Assembly (NCBI GenBank): GCA_004014935.1
Contig: CP025323.1
Span: 62,001-126,000, forward strand
From: Saccharomycopsis malanga
Lineage: Eukaryota > Ascomycota > Saccharomycetes > Ascoideales > Saccharomycopsidaceae
Reading direction: 5' to 3'
Length of the DNA stretch: 64,000 bases
Part shown: one piece after another, positions 18,366 to 27,286 of the stretch
How the letters are laid out: each line of letters begins with the position of its first letter
Numbering within the stretch: the first letter of the stretch is position 1
The notes under the pieces: model-generated
What the model saw: the letters and a program-made list of their open reading frames with translations, nothing else
Told to the model about the DNA's origin: nothing
Database searches by the model: none
Made by a program: the position numbers and the translations under genes

Positions 18366-19208
18366 ATGGTATTACATAACAATAAATGGGATCGGAAGGC
18401 TAAATACAAATATTTAAAAAAACATGGTCTATTAAAAAAGCAGCAGCAACAGCAACAGCAAGAACAGGATGAGGGATCAAAAGATGAACAGAGGCAGAAA
18501 GTTACTGATGATTTGGTAGATGAAGATGAAAGTGATCATAGCAATATTTCTGGTACTGAAGAAGCGGAACAGTTGGAAGAATCCTTGGTGCAAGATGACT
18601 TATTGGCAGAATCAAGTTCTGAAGATGATGAGGAGTTTTTGCAGTATAGTGAAATGACGAAAAACATTAAACATTTTTATGATTTGAATAGAGAAAAACA
18701 AGTGCGGAAGAAAAAAATTGATCCTGATTTACTAGAAAACGTCACATTTGAGGACTTGAAAAATCTAGATCTCGGATCATCAGATGAAGAAGATAAAGTT
18801 AAAAGTCGTAGAAAAGACAAGACGCCCAAAGTGTTGTCTGCAGCTGAGATCAAAGAGTTTGAAAAATTACAAAAAAAAATTGAAAAAGACAAAATTCTTA
18901 GGTCTATGAGAAAGAAATTTGGGTCCAAAAAAAGCAAACAGTCAATTGACGACGAATTGGAGTCAAAGGCCAACGATCGTACATTTCAGGACAATTTGGA
19001 CGAATTAGTTGGCCGTCTTGGCCAGGATAAAGAACCTCTTGACCACGAAATCAATATAGACGAATTACTTGAAAGCGGAATACCAAGAAATGGTGTTATA
19101 AATGAGGAAGTATCAACACCTGCGAAAACTGAAAGAAAAACTGTATTGAATAAGAAGCTCGTGAAAGAGGACGATGAAAAACTTTTAGACGATTTATTAG
19201 GGCTTTGA
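18366..19208 (+). CDS. Uncharacterised acidic/lysine-rich protein
   Basis: I do not recognise this 280-residue protein. It begins MVLHNNKWDRKAKYKYLKKH and then has a run of seven Gln (about 26-32). Acidic patches follow (about 52-100, SSSEDDEEF), then alternating Lys-rich and Glu/Asp-rich helices (EIKEFEKLQKKIEKDKIL) and a basic MRKKFGSKKSK segment. It ends with the acidic leucine motif DDEKLLDDLLGL. There is no signal peptide or membrane segment. The composition resembles small nucleolar or ribosome-assembly factors, but that is only an impression. The gene is divergent from the septin gene and its 3' end is only 28 bases from that of the convergent Mpv17-family gene. The start is the first ATG and the coding frame is uninterrupted. 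Confidence 0.75.
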   Translation: MVLHNNKWDRKAKYKYLKKHGLLKKQQQQQQQEQDEGSKDEQRQKVTDDLVDEDESDHSNISGTEEAEQLEESLVQDDLLAESSSEDDEEFLQYSEMTKNIKHFYDLNREKQVRKKKIDPDLLENVTFEDLKNLDLGSSDEEDKVKSRRKDKTPKVLSAAEIKEFEKLQKKIEKDKILRSMRKKFGSKKSKQSIDDELESKANDRTFQDNLDELVGRLGQDKEPLDHEINIDELLESGIPRNGVINEEVSTPAKTERKTVLNKKLVKEDDEKLLDDLLGL

Positions 19209-19236
19209 AAACTTTATATAAATTTATATAGTATCT

Positions 19237-20244
19237 TTAGGTATCGTCCGCTGATTGGGCATTTCTTATTGATAAAAAGCAATTCCAAAGCACACCTACG
19301 GAACTGCTGAATGGCACTTGATATTGTTTTGGCATTACTAGGAAATTAATAAACTGGACTGCTGGCCAGACTGAATAGTTTGCAGCCAAGGTTCCTATGT
19401 AGATTTTTTTTATTTTTTTTTCAAAAGTGTATTTGTCGCCGTGCTCTAAAACAATGCTGGAGTAGTAGAAGAAAGCAGCCAATGATATTGGTGAATAACA
19501 AAGCTGGTCGGCTAACACACGCTCCAAGACAGTAATGAACTTTGGATCGTCAACATAAAGCCCATTTAATATCTTGTACCATGTAAATTGGAAGAATGAT
19601 ATGATGAACCCCCAAAGCATGAAGCCTACTAGACGGGGATAGTCAAAAATTGTTACGTGCCTCTCGATATTTACCGAACTGGGAATGTTTGGTGCACTCC
19701 TGTTATCAACTTCATCTTCCTCATCGTGAATATCGTCACCATAATCTACAAAGATCAGAAACTCGCGAGGTTCATCAGAATAAGCACTCTGTACTGGTGC
19801 AGTTGGTAGAGAATGATGAAGAATGGCATCACTACGATCAGTCGAAATAGTATCTACAGATACAGTACGTGGTCTAGTGAATACTAAAGTCAATGTCTGG
19901 GCCAAACAATCAGCTAAACCAAAGAGCAAAAGATTTGACATCAATGTAGTAGTAAGACCATTTTGAGCGTAAAGCCTGGAATAATTAGGTATGAACCTTA
20001 TCAAAAGAATAATGAAGAGACTAATATTCAATAGGAACAGAACAGGTACCTTCATGAAAAAGATCTTGGACGTCCTGTGGTTTGCGGCTTGTAACAACCA
20101 ATATAGAGGCTTAAGTGCCATTATCAAAATATCTCGCGTCTTACTGATTCCAGGCTCAATGGCTTCATATTGTTGTTTAATCCTCGTCCATTGGTCTGTT
20201 GAATGTGGGAGATCTTCATTAGTTAATGGAAGCTCAACAGGCAT
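19237..20244 (-). CDS. Mpv17/PMP22-family membrane protein (YOR292C-like)
   Basis: The 335-residue protein has about four membrane segments, two of them obvious: VLFLLNISLFIILLIRFIP (about 70) and a later pair near 215-235. An acidic loop rich in Asp/Glu separates the second and third segments (about 170-185). The C-terminal block WPAVQFINFLVMPKQYQVPF followed by VLWNCFLS is the Mpv17/PMP22 family signature. Its length, with an N-terminal extension and a large loop, matches the yeast YOR292C type (a vacuolar family member) rather than the short mitochondrial Sym1. The molecular function of the family is unresolved; channel-like activity has been proposed for relatives. It is convergent with the unknown gene at 18366-19208. 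Confidence 0.85.
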   Translation of the reverse strand: MPVELPLTNEDLPHSTDQWTRIKQQYEAIEPGISKTRDILIMALKPLYWLLQAANHRTSKIFFMKVPVLFLLNISLFIILLIRFIPNYSRLYAQNGLTTTLMSNLLLFGLADCLAQTLTLVFTRPRTVSVDTISTDRSDAILHHSLPTAPVQSAYSDEPREFLIFVDYGDDIHDEEDEVDNRSAPNIPSSVNIERHVTIFDYPRLVGFMLWGFIISFFQFTWYKILNGLYVDDPKFITVLERVLADQLCYSPISLAAFFYYSSIVLEHGDKYTFEKKIKKIYIGTLAANYSVWPAVQFINFLVMPKQYQVPFSSSVGVLWNCFLSIRNAQSADDT

Positions 20245-20785
20245 TATGTGCCATCACCAGTCAATCAGTCCTGATAATTTGACAAGTTTCGCCAAAAAAG
20301 ACCCTTTTTCTCTTCTTTTTATTAACCTTACCATTGATTCATTCTGGATGGTTCGGACTACCTCATCCTCATCGCTGGACCTGTGATGGAACGGGGCTCA
20401 TGACATTTTTGTGAGAATTGTGGGATTCCCTATTAAGAGTTGTCTAGTTGAGGAAGAAATGAGTAGAGTAGTTTCTTTCAACTATTTGTTGATAAAATAG
20501 GCGCTGTTTCATGAAACTTGTATTATGTTTTACTGTAACTTTCATCAATATTACTTACGACATGTTTTGGATTGAATACATGGTTTAATATCATCTTGAT
20601 TTACAATCACATTGATTACAATTATTTTATCCAAACTTGTCTATGATGAGCCCTAAGTTGTTACTGTTTAAGCTTAGGCAGGCTTTTCGCATTGCATTTA
20701 TATGCAATGCGAGCATACATACAAGTAAATGCTATAAAATGTATTAAAACGTATATATATATATATATATATAAATGTCTTGAAG
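20245..20785. other. Intergenic region HRT3 3' end to Mpv17-family gene 5' end
   Basis: No gene is visible in these 541 bases. It holds the promoter of the Mpv17-family gene, a perfect 11-bp stem palindrome at 20687-20712, and a long TA tract at about 20751-20773 next to the HRT3 stop. Confidence 0.6.
20687..20712. repeat. Perfect hairpin: 11-bp stem, 4-nt loop
   Basis: TCGCATTGCAT and ATGCAATGCGA are exact reverse complements separated by TTAT. It lies 75 bases beyond the HRT3 stop codon and about 530 bases upstream of the Mpv17-family start. It could be an operator, a 3' UTR structure or a chance palindrome. Confidence 0.8.
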
Positions 20786-21829
20786 CTATTCTATATTGTA
20801 GCTTTTCACACGAGAAAAGTTGAACCACTTTTCATTGCGCAACAGAAAGCTTGACTCTACATTGTCCTCGTTGATGCAAAAAGACCTTATCCATTTCAAC
20901 TGGTTGTGTTTCCGGCGTCCTGAGGAAACAACTTGGAGTTCCTGAGTGAACTGGAAGTTTGGTATTACTCCTTCGCCCTCAATGGTTAATTTCCCGTCTT
21001 CCTCCAAAGACCAAAACCCACTGTATACATCTTTTAAGCCATTGCTTTTCCAGTTCTTTGTGAACTTGGGCACCACTTCCTGAGGCTCACTTACAGTAAG
21101 AAGCCGAAGACAAGTTCCAGACTTGAAAAACCGTAGATACCGATAATACGTAATCATATGAATAGGATTGGTCCATGTTACTGTATCGGCAGCACTTCCC
21201 TCTCGGAGATAAGTGCAGATACTGATATAGACTCCGCCAAACTTGATGAATGGCTTTTGGAAATACATGTCTTTCCAGCCGTTATAATCAGAAAGGGCTT
21301 GTTTTTCTAAACTACTGATGCTCAAATGTGGATACACTGTCCGATAGGTGTCTTTGGAAAGTCTTTCCCATATTGAGGATGTGTCAAATCCAATATGCGT
21401 AAGTCTTTTACAGGTCTGCGAGATACTGACCCAAGCAGGAGCATTCTGCAACGCCAAATATTTAAGAAAGTAGGCCAATACATCATCTGTCAACAACTCA
21501 AGCAAGGGGCATTCATTTTCAACAACCAAAACTCTGGTTTCCGAAGATTGATTGTTACTTTCTGCTTCATCACCCTCTTTTATGCTCAAGTTGTTCATTT
21601 TTGCACTAAATTCTGTTGTCCCTATCTGGGGCCCCTGTGGCTTTTTCGAGAAGAGCTTTTCTCTATAGACCTTATCCACTTTGTCATGAATCTTGAACGC
21701 CTGTCTGTATAACTGGACAGCATCGCTCATCTTCCCTATGTGTTCTTTGGCAACACCAGCCTCAAATAACTCAAGGGCAACATCTACATCATTAACCCCC
21801 GGTCCCTTCACTGCCATAGTCTGAGCCAT
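20786..21829 (-). CDS. HRT3: F-box protein Hrt3 (FBXO9 family)
   Basis: The 347-residue protein has an N-terminal helical-hairpin (MIT/TPR-like) part at about 13-55 (ALELFEAGVAKEHIGKMSDA). An F-box follows at about 105-160 (LLELLTDDVLAYFLKYLALQ, then CKRLTHIGFDTSSIWERL). The conserved C-terminal block runs from YNGWKDMYFQKPFIKFGGVY through RYLRFFKSGTCLRLLTVSEP. This order and length match Hrt3, the yeast FBXO9/Pof7 relative, which acts as a substrate receptor of SCF ubiquitin ligases through Skp1. The start at 21829 (MAQTMAVKG) is the first ATG; an alternative Met lies four codons in. The identity is clear from the architecture; substrates are unknown. Confidence 0.9.
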   Translation of the reverse strand: MAQTMAVKGPGVNDVDVALELFEAGVAKEHIGKMSDAVQLYRQAFKIHDKVDKVYREKLFSKKPQGPQIGTTEFSAKMNNLSIKEGDEAESNNQSSETRVLVVENECPLLELLTDDVLAYFLKYLALQNAPAWVSISQTCKRLTHIGFDTSSIWERLSKDTYRTVYPHLSISSLEKQALSDYNGWKDMYFQKPFIKFGGVYISICTYLREGSAADTVTWTNPIHMITYYRYLRFFKSGTCLRLLTVSEPQEVVPKFTKNWKSNGLKDVYSGFWSLEEDGKLTIEGEGVIPNFQFTQELQVVSSGRRKHNQLKWIRSFCINEDNVESSFLLRNEKWFNFSRVKSYNIE

Positions 21830-22614
21830 AGTGTTTTTGATTAGTGTGCATGTTTACTTGTTATCAGTATCCAGAAATAGCCTTTGCTCCAATAAATACC
21901 AGGCTCATCGGCTATCTTCTCAAGTATCATGTGAGCCTGCTAACTATATATTGATCTTGTAGGGGGGAAGCGGCCGCTGAATAATCCAAGGACAAATTTA
22001 GTATCGAATACAAGGGTATTTGTTTCAATTAGAAAATCCTTAATCCTTAAGTAAGATAATTAAGCGAGACATATTACAATAGGCGCATTCAATGAAGTAT
22101 ATACTATTGAAGAAAGCTCGAGCGAATAGAGGTTGAAATAAAGTAAAGCAGAATCATCGCACAGGCGGTCGGTTATGAAAAGGATCTTAGACAAATCTCC
22201 AACATGCCATGCACAATGGTGTCTCAAAAGATAGGTCACTATTTAAGATCATAGTTGCCAGGACAGCAAGCGAGACCCTCAAACCAGCCATTAGGCACCT
22301 CTTTCCTCATTTTGATGCACTTATTTATAGAGGAAGCCAAATTTTTGCTGATTAAGATAAATACCTTTCTGAATGCGGAGGTGCACCCTTAATTTTGAAA
22401 ACCTTCTCTAACCTCTTTAGATACCGATCCTTCTTTTGCAGAAGTCAATGATCCCTGCAGTCACCGTTGTAGATCTATTTATATTTCGTTGGCTTACAGT
22501 GTCCAGATGGTATAAATAGCATACTGTGTCTATGACATGTACATTATCATTGTCAACATTATTGTTACAAGTTTACAATAAATCTACCAGTTACATATTA
22601 TAATTGTTGTACCG
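21830..22614. other. Divergent promoter region HRT3 / YDR124W-like gene (785 bp)
   Basis: There is no supported gene. It contains one TGTTTCA (22020-22026, the reverse complement of the pheromone response core TGAAACA) and a TATA box TATAAATA at 22511-22518. A lone NotI-like GCGGCCGC sits at about 21971. Confidence 0.5.
22511..22518 (+). promoter_or_regulatory. TATA box of the YDR124W-like gene
   Basis: TATAAATA lies 97 bases upstream of the start codon at 22615, a normal distance for a yeast TATA-type, regulated promoter. Confidence 0.5.
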
Positions 22615-24321
22615 ATGGCACTCGAAAACACTAAACAATGTCTTTCCTTATTAGATGAGATAACTGGCTTGGACTATCTTTTTTTTTATCGTACTCCCGA
22701 TGGTCAGCATTCGACGATCAGTTCTAACGGTTTAAAATCACTTGCTAAAAAGTTTTCAGATCGATCTTTAAAAGCCTTAGACCTAGCATCTATTGACCTC
22801 CAGCTGATTAACGATTTAACGTACCATTGCAAGGAACCTTTTGTCAAAACTATTGATTTGAGGGACGAGACTCAGGTTGTCGAACATCTATACCGCTTAT
22901 TTCTTGAGATTCAACAAGTTGGCTGTAAATCAATAGCCAAATGTTGGATCAGGGAGCTTGAGCCATTCAAACAATCAACATATCCTTACAAAAATGGTGC
23001 TAACTCGCGTCCTCCATGGTGGCCTGAAGATGTAGTCCACAAGGAACCTGATCACATTAAGAAGGAAGACAGAGTCAAGTTGCTAGTAACCTTAATTAGA
23101 ACCTCAATAAGCAACTTTGGAAGTATCAATAAAAAAGACAAGTTTGCAACAACAGCAATGAAGCTTAAGTCATGTGAATCTTCTTATATTTCCTCACTCA
23201 ATCCTGAAAAGCAATCTCTATTGAATGAGGTTTATTATTTGTCTCATCAGGAAGAGCTATCTAGAACAGCTACACCTAGCTCTTGGGAAATCAAAGTAAG
23301 TGACTTCGATTTGCGTAAAAGGCATGAGCAAACCACTTCTCTCCTATCTGTAACAGGACTGATGTCAAACAATATAGGAAGACATGTTGTTAATGGCAGA
23401 GTTGCAAAAAATAGAACAATTATGCCTCCAATGCGTAAAGTATTTAGGCTAGCTCGGAAAGGTCCAGTTTCACCAAATAGTAAGACACTGTTGGTGTTAA
23501 AAAATCTACTGGATACTGATTCACCAGTTTCTCGTAAAAATTTCCCAAATGACAATAGGGTTTGCACGCCGTTCAATACACAGCATCTTGAAAGCAAAGG
23601 TATACATCTTAGAAATGTACCTCACGAGCAAAATTACAGCATCACAAATTCCAACTCAGGTTTTCAGCCCATCGAGAATTTTGATGAATATATCATGAAA
23701 GTTCTCAACTCGAATTTTGATCCCAATGTTTCTTTTGATTTTACCAACTCTACCGCCTCTTCTGCATGTCCAACTATGTCTGTGAATATACCCAACCAGA
23801 ACTCATTGATTGAGCCTAATGTCAAAGTAGAAAAGCTCCTGGCAGAGCCGGTGAAATTAGAACATATTCAAACAGATCTCAATGATATACTGGCACCTTC
23901 TACTGCTAACCCACAAAACGGCACCAAAAGAATCTCCCCTCAAGGCATAAGTATGATTCAACAAACTATCTTGAATGACGCCCAAAATCAAGCTTCTTAT
24001 AATCCTAGAAGAATTAATTTGGCTGACTCCGCTTATCCCTATTCAGGAATGATGGCACAAACCAATCAAATATCGTACAATAGTGTTCCATTTGATAACA
24101 GTAGCACTCACAATGTGAACAACAGTTACTGGAATTATGCACCGCTGTGTCTAAATATTGTTGACAATATGTACGAACATGTTCAGAGTATGTCCAAAAG
24201 TTTTCCTAATGTTGACCTTTCAGGAATGGGAAATTGCAGTCCGCTTTTTAACAACGGTGGGATTCCAAATAGTGAACCGGAAAGAACTGTTTTTGATCCT
24301 GAAGACAACAGCCTTTGCTAA
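22615..24321 (+). CDS. YDR124W-like helical-bundle family protein
   Basis: The 568-residue protein carries, around residues 117-165, the block KCWIRELEPFKQSTYPYKNG, then RPPWWPEDVVHKEPDHIKKE and RVKLLVTLIRT. I recognise this W..LEP..Q..YPY....PPWWP..v.HKEPDH pattern as the fungal DUF2841 family, also described as the AFUB_079030/YDR124W-like helical bundle. The remainder is Ser/Asn-rich and low in predicted structure, with a basic patch at about 260-290. The family has no established biochemical activity. In Saccharomyces, YDR124W is reported to be strongly induced by mating pheromone, and an Aspergillus relative belongs to a subtelomeric cluster linked to colony morphology. A regulatory nuclear role is possible but is inference. 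The start is the first ATG after a TATA box. Confidence 0.72.
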   Translation: MALENTKQCLSLLDEITGLDYLFFYRTPDGQHSTISSNGLKSLAKKFSDRSLKALDLASIDLQLINDLTYHCKEPFVKTIDLRDETQVVEHLYRLFLEIQQVGCKSIAKCWIRELEPFKQSTYPYKNGANSRPPWWPEDVVHKEPDHIKKEDRVKLLVTLIRTSISNFGSINKKDKFATTAMKLKSCESSYISSLNPEKQSLLNEVYYLSHQEELSRTATPSSWEIKVSDFDLRKRHEQTTSLLSVTGLMSNNIGRHVVNGRVAKNRTIMPPMRKVFRLARKGPVSPNSKTLLVLKNLLDTDSPVSRKNFPNDNRVCTPFNTQHLESKGIHLRNVPHEQNYSITNSNSGFQPIENFDEYIMKVLNSNFDPNVSFDFTNSTASSACPTMSVNIPNQNSLIEPNVKVEKLLAEPVKLEHIQTDLNDILAPSTANPQNGTKRISPQGISMIQQTILNDAQNQASYNPRRINLADSAYPYSGMMAQTNQISYNSVPFDNSSTHNVNNSYWNYAPLCLNIVDNMYEHVQSMSKSFPNVDLSGMGNCSPLFNNGGIPNSEPERTVFDPEDNSLC

Positions 24322-24687
24322 GGTTTTATCTGCTATAAAGTATTTTTTCATTTCTTTTTAATGTTCTTTAAATTTTTGATTAGGCACTGGTGGCCTACTT
24401 TCATTTCATTTTTCATATTGATAATAATTATATTGATTTTCATTTAAGTGTAAAATTATAAAGTGACAACATAAGCTGCTAAAGGCTTGTAGTTGTAGCA
24501 TTGATTGAGTGAAAAACTATACATTATCACACATTGCATGCCGAAATTTTCAACATGCTACTAGAAGTAGCATGTACCATGTGCCATCCACAAAATAATA
24601 TATAAAGGTATCATGACATTCAATAAAATAGTCGGCAATGTTGAACTGTGTTTTTCAAAGGGAAGAATAGTCCGATAATATATCAAG
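24322..24687. promoter_or_regulatory. Ferric reductase upstream region
   Basis: These 366 bases contain a 23-nt near-perfect palindrome (24553-24575) and a TATA box, TATATAAAG (24599-24607), 80 bases before the start codon. There is no gene. Confidence 0.6.
24553..24575. promoter_or_regulatory. Palindromic candidate operator in ferric reductase promoter
   Basis: ACATGCTACT, the spacer AGA, then AGTAGCATGT: a 10-bp perfect inverted repeat ending 23 bases upstream of the TATA box. This is the position expected of an activator or repressor site. I cannot match it to a known iron-regulator motif. Confidence 0.5.
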
Positions 24688-27006
24688 ATGAAACTAAACT
24701 ACTTATTGTTAGTTCTACAAATTATCTGGAGCGCACGGGCTATTGGACTATCGCCTGCCAACTCAATTGGGGCAGCCTGTGTATACGTTGCAAACAACCT
24801 CACATTATATCCATTCAATTGTCAGGGCCAAGATTTGGACTATAGTTGCCGGTGCAAAGATCCCTCCTTTTTAGGGACTGTGTTGTTGTGTATTGATGAT
24901 AATGCAGAGACTCCCGAGACGGTTACCAGTTCTTATCATTATGTTATGGAGATTTGCAAGCTACAAGCTAAACAGACCTACAAATTCATTGATCTGGTTA
25001 CAATTTTTACAAACGCAACAAAACATGCCATCAAGTACGAAAATGCAACCAAGTATACTATGCTCAGTCATCCGTTATTACCAAATCGCCCGCGTTACGC
25101 TGTGTCACGCAAATCAGTTGACAGCATATTAAGGCATCGAGTAACCACCACGTTCTTTGGTATTGGCCTTTTAGGCTTTTGGTCCTTGGTTGCAATGGCA
25201 GGAATGATTAATAATATGGGGGTATGGTGCATGCCTTCAATTAAAATGCAGTTCAAAGGAAAATTTGCAAAATGGCTTCAACGCCATTTAACAAATCCAC
25301 AACTATTCTCAAGAAATACAAACAAGAAAAGAGAAACTTTTCACGGTAAAATCCTTAGTTTGTTTGTTGAAACTTTGCCCACTAGGTTAGAATCTCTTGT
25401 GATTATCTTATATTTTACGCTTGTTGTTGTTTTTTGTTCTGTTGATTATAAAATCGCTTATCCAAACACAATATTCAAGTTTGAAAAATGCGGCCTGCTA
25501 CTTTATATAGCAGACAGAGCCGGAATTCTTGCAATTACTCAATTGCCCCTCATGTTTCTGTTCTCTGGAAGAAATAATGTAATGATGGTGATTACTGGCT
25601 GGTCCTTTAGAACATTTATTGTGTACCATAAATGGATTTCAAGATTTATTGAAACTTTAATAGTGATACATGCATTGTGCTATGTTGGGTATAGTAAGCA
25701 AAATAAGGATTATACTAGTCGCTGGACCCTTGAAAAATGGAGATGGGCAAACGTTGCAACAATATGTAGTGGAATCATGATAATATTGGCTACAAGGCCC
25801 TTTAGAAAATACATGTACGAAGTTTTCAAAACATGTCATCAATTAATGGCTGTGATCTTTGTGATTGGATGCTGGAATCATTGCAAAACATTAGGATGGA
25901 TGGAGTTCATATATGCAACCGTAGCCATATGGGCATTTGATCATGCAATAAGGCTAGGAAAAATATTTGTTTCTGGAGGAGTGGTTATGGCCACTTGTGA
26001 AGCAATTATGGAAAGTCAACAGGAAAACGCTTCTAAACAAACAGAGGATGAAGAAAAAAACCTGCAAGAAAAAGTAGAAGGTGAGCAAGTTTCAGAAGAC
26101 AAAAATTTGGAAGACAACAAGGAAGAATTGATAAGCAGTATAACTCCTAATAAGCCACTACAAGTTCATTCATTGAGAGTTACAATCAGCCATTCTGGAT
26201 GGTGGAGAGATTATCCAGGATGTTATGTTTTTTTATACTTCCTAAGACCTACATGTTTTTGGCAATCACATCCATTTACTGTGATTGAGTCATCCACCAT
26301 CGAGACGGTAGATCAATTATCTATTATCATACGAGTGAAAGAAGGAATGACCAGACGATTAGCCAACTATATTGCACGGCAACCTAACAGAATAAAAAAA
26401 ATTCCTGTACTGGTTGAAGGACCTTATGGTACTCCCATTGCCTTTCGAAACTACCAAAATGCGGTATTTATTGCGGCTGGTGTAGGTATCACAGTAGTAT
26501 ATACACTAGCTGCTGACCTCTCACGACAGTATCGAGCAGATGCTTTGCGAGAAGAATTTGATGACGAGGAACATAACGTTGTTGTTGTATGGATCACGCC
26601 AAATATCAAGACCCTTGAAGTATGTCTTACTGAGATCGAGTCCATGGGAGAGATGCCAGGGCTGAATTTCAAAATCTATGTCACTAGAGGATATACAACG
26701 CCTGAAGAGACAACTGCAAGTAATTATCTTACAAAGGACGGTAGCACATCGCCTTGGGTGGCCGAAAGAGTGAGAAGAATTATTAACAACGAGGTCCCTG
26801 GAATCAAAGTGAAAATAGGAAAACGGCCCAAGATCAAAAAACAGTTGGTCAAACAAGTCGAAAAGCTCAAGGGAAACACTGCTATCATAGCTTGTGGGCC
26901 AGACTCTGTGAATCGGGATGTCCGTGCAGCTGCTGGAAAGTGGTTAAAAAGCACCAAAAGCACACAGCAGAAAGTAGACTACTTTGAAGAAGAGCTTTTA
27001 TGGTAA
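24688..27006 (+). CDS. Ferric/cupric reductase transmembrane component (FRE family)
   Basis: The 772-residue protein begins with a signal peptide (MKLNYLLLVLQIIWSARA) and a Cys-rich extracellular N-terminal region. A ferric-reductase-like membrane domain follows at about 150-420. Four histidines in two pairs spaced 14 apart, near 314/328 and 384/398 (YHKW..VIHALCY and TCHQ..CWNHCK), are the expected bis-haem ligands. The FAD motif HPFT is at about 530, the NADPH-binding EGPYGTP at about 579 and GVGIT at about 598, and the C-terminal ACGPDSVNRDVR at about 734. It would reduce extracellular Fe(III) or Cu(II) at the plasma membrane for uptake. An acidic insertion of about 45 residues (about 445-490) separates the membrane and FAD domains. 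I cannot say which family paralogue it is. Confidence 0.93.
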   Translation: MKLNYLLLVLQIIWSARAIGLSPANSIGAACVYVANNLTLYPFNCQGQDLDYSCRCKDPSFLGTVLLCIDDNAETPETVTSSYHYVMEICKLQAKQTYKFIDLVTIFTNATKHAIKYENATKYTMLSHPLLPNRPRYAVSRKSVDSILRHRVTTTFFGIGLLGFWSLVAMAGMINNMGVWCMPSIKMQFKGKFAKWLQRHLTNPQLFSRNTNKKRETFHGKILSLFVETLPTRLESLVIILYFTLVVVFCSVDYKIAYPNTIFKFEKCGLLLYIADRAGILAITQLPLMFLFSGRNNVMMVITGWSFRTFIVYHKWISRFIETLIVIHALCYVGYSKQNKDYTSRWTLEKWRWANVATICSGIMIILATRPFRKYMYEVFKTCHQLMAVIFVIGCWNHCKTLGWMEFIYATVAIWAFDHAIRLGKIFVSGGVVMATCEAIMESQQENASKQTEDEEKNLQEKVEGEQVSEDKNLEDNKEELISSITPNKPLQVHSLRVTISHSGWWRDYPGCYVFLYFLRPTCFWQSHPFTVIESSTIETVDQLSIIIRVKEGMTRRLANYIARQPNRIKKIPVLVEGPYGTPIAFRNYQNAVFIAAGVGITVVYTLAADLSRQYRADALREEFDDEEHNVVVVWITPNIKTLEVCLTEIESMGEMPGLNFKIYVTRGYTTPEETTASNYLTKDGSTSPWVAERVRRIINNEVPGIKVKIGKRPKIKKQLVKQVEKLKGNTAIIACGPDSVNRDVRAAAGKWLKSTKSTQQKVDYFEEELLW

Positions 27007-27286
27007 TATACCTGCTAGTTAATATACGTCAATGTTAAAATTTAGAGCCATGTTGAAAAATGATGCATACTGGGTAAATGATAGATACATCACCGTACAG
27101 TGTATCGCATTATCGTGCGGCGATCTTTAAGGTAATCGCGCGTCGTTTTCCGGCCGGGGAAAACAGGTATAAGAAGATGGCAGGTCGACTTTGATATTCT
27201 TTTCTTTTTTCTTTTCCTCAAATTCGAATTTCTTTAACGTCTATCCACTTTCACTTGAACAACAACTTGTCAATTGCCCTACAAAC

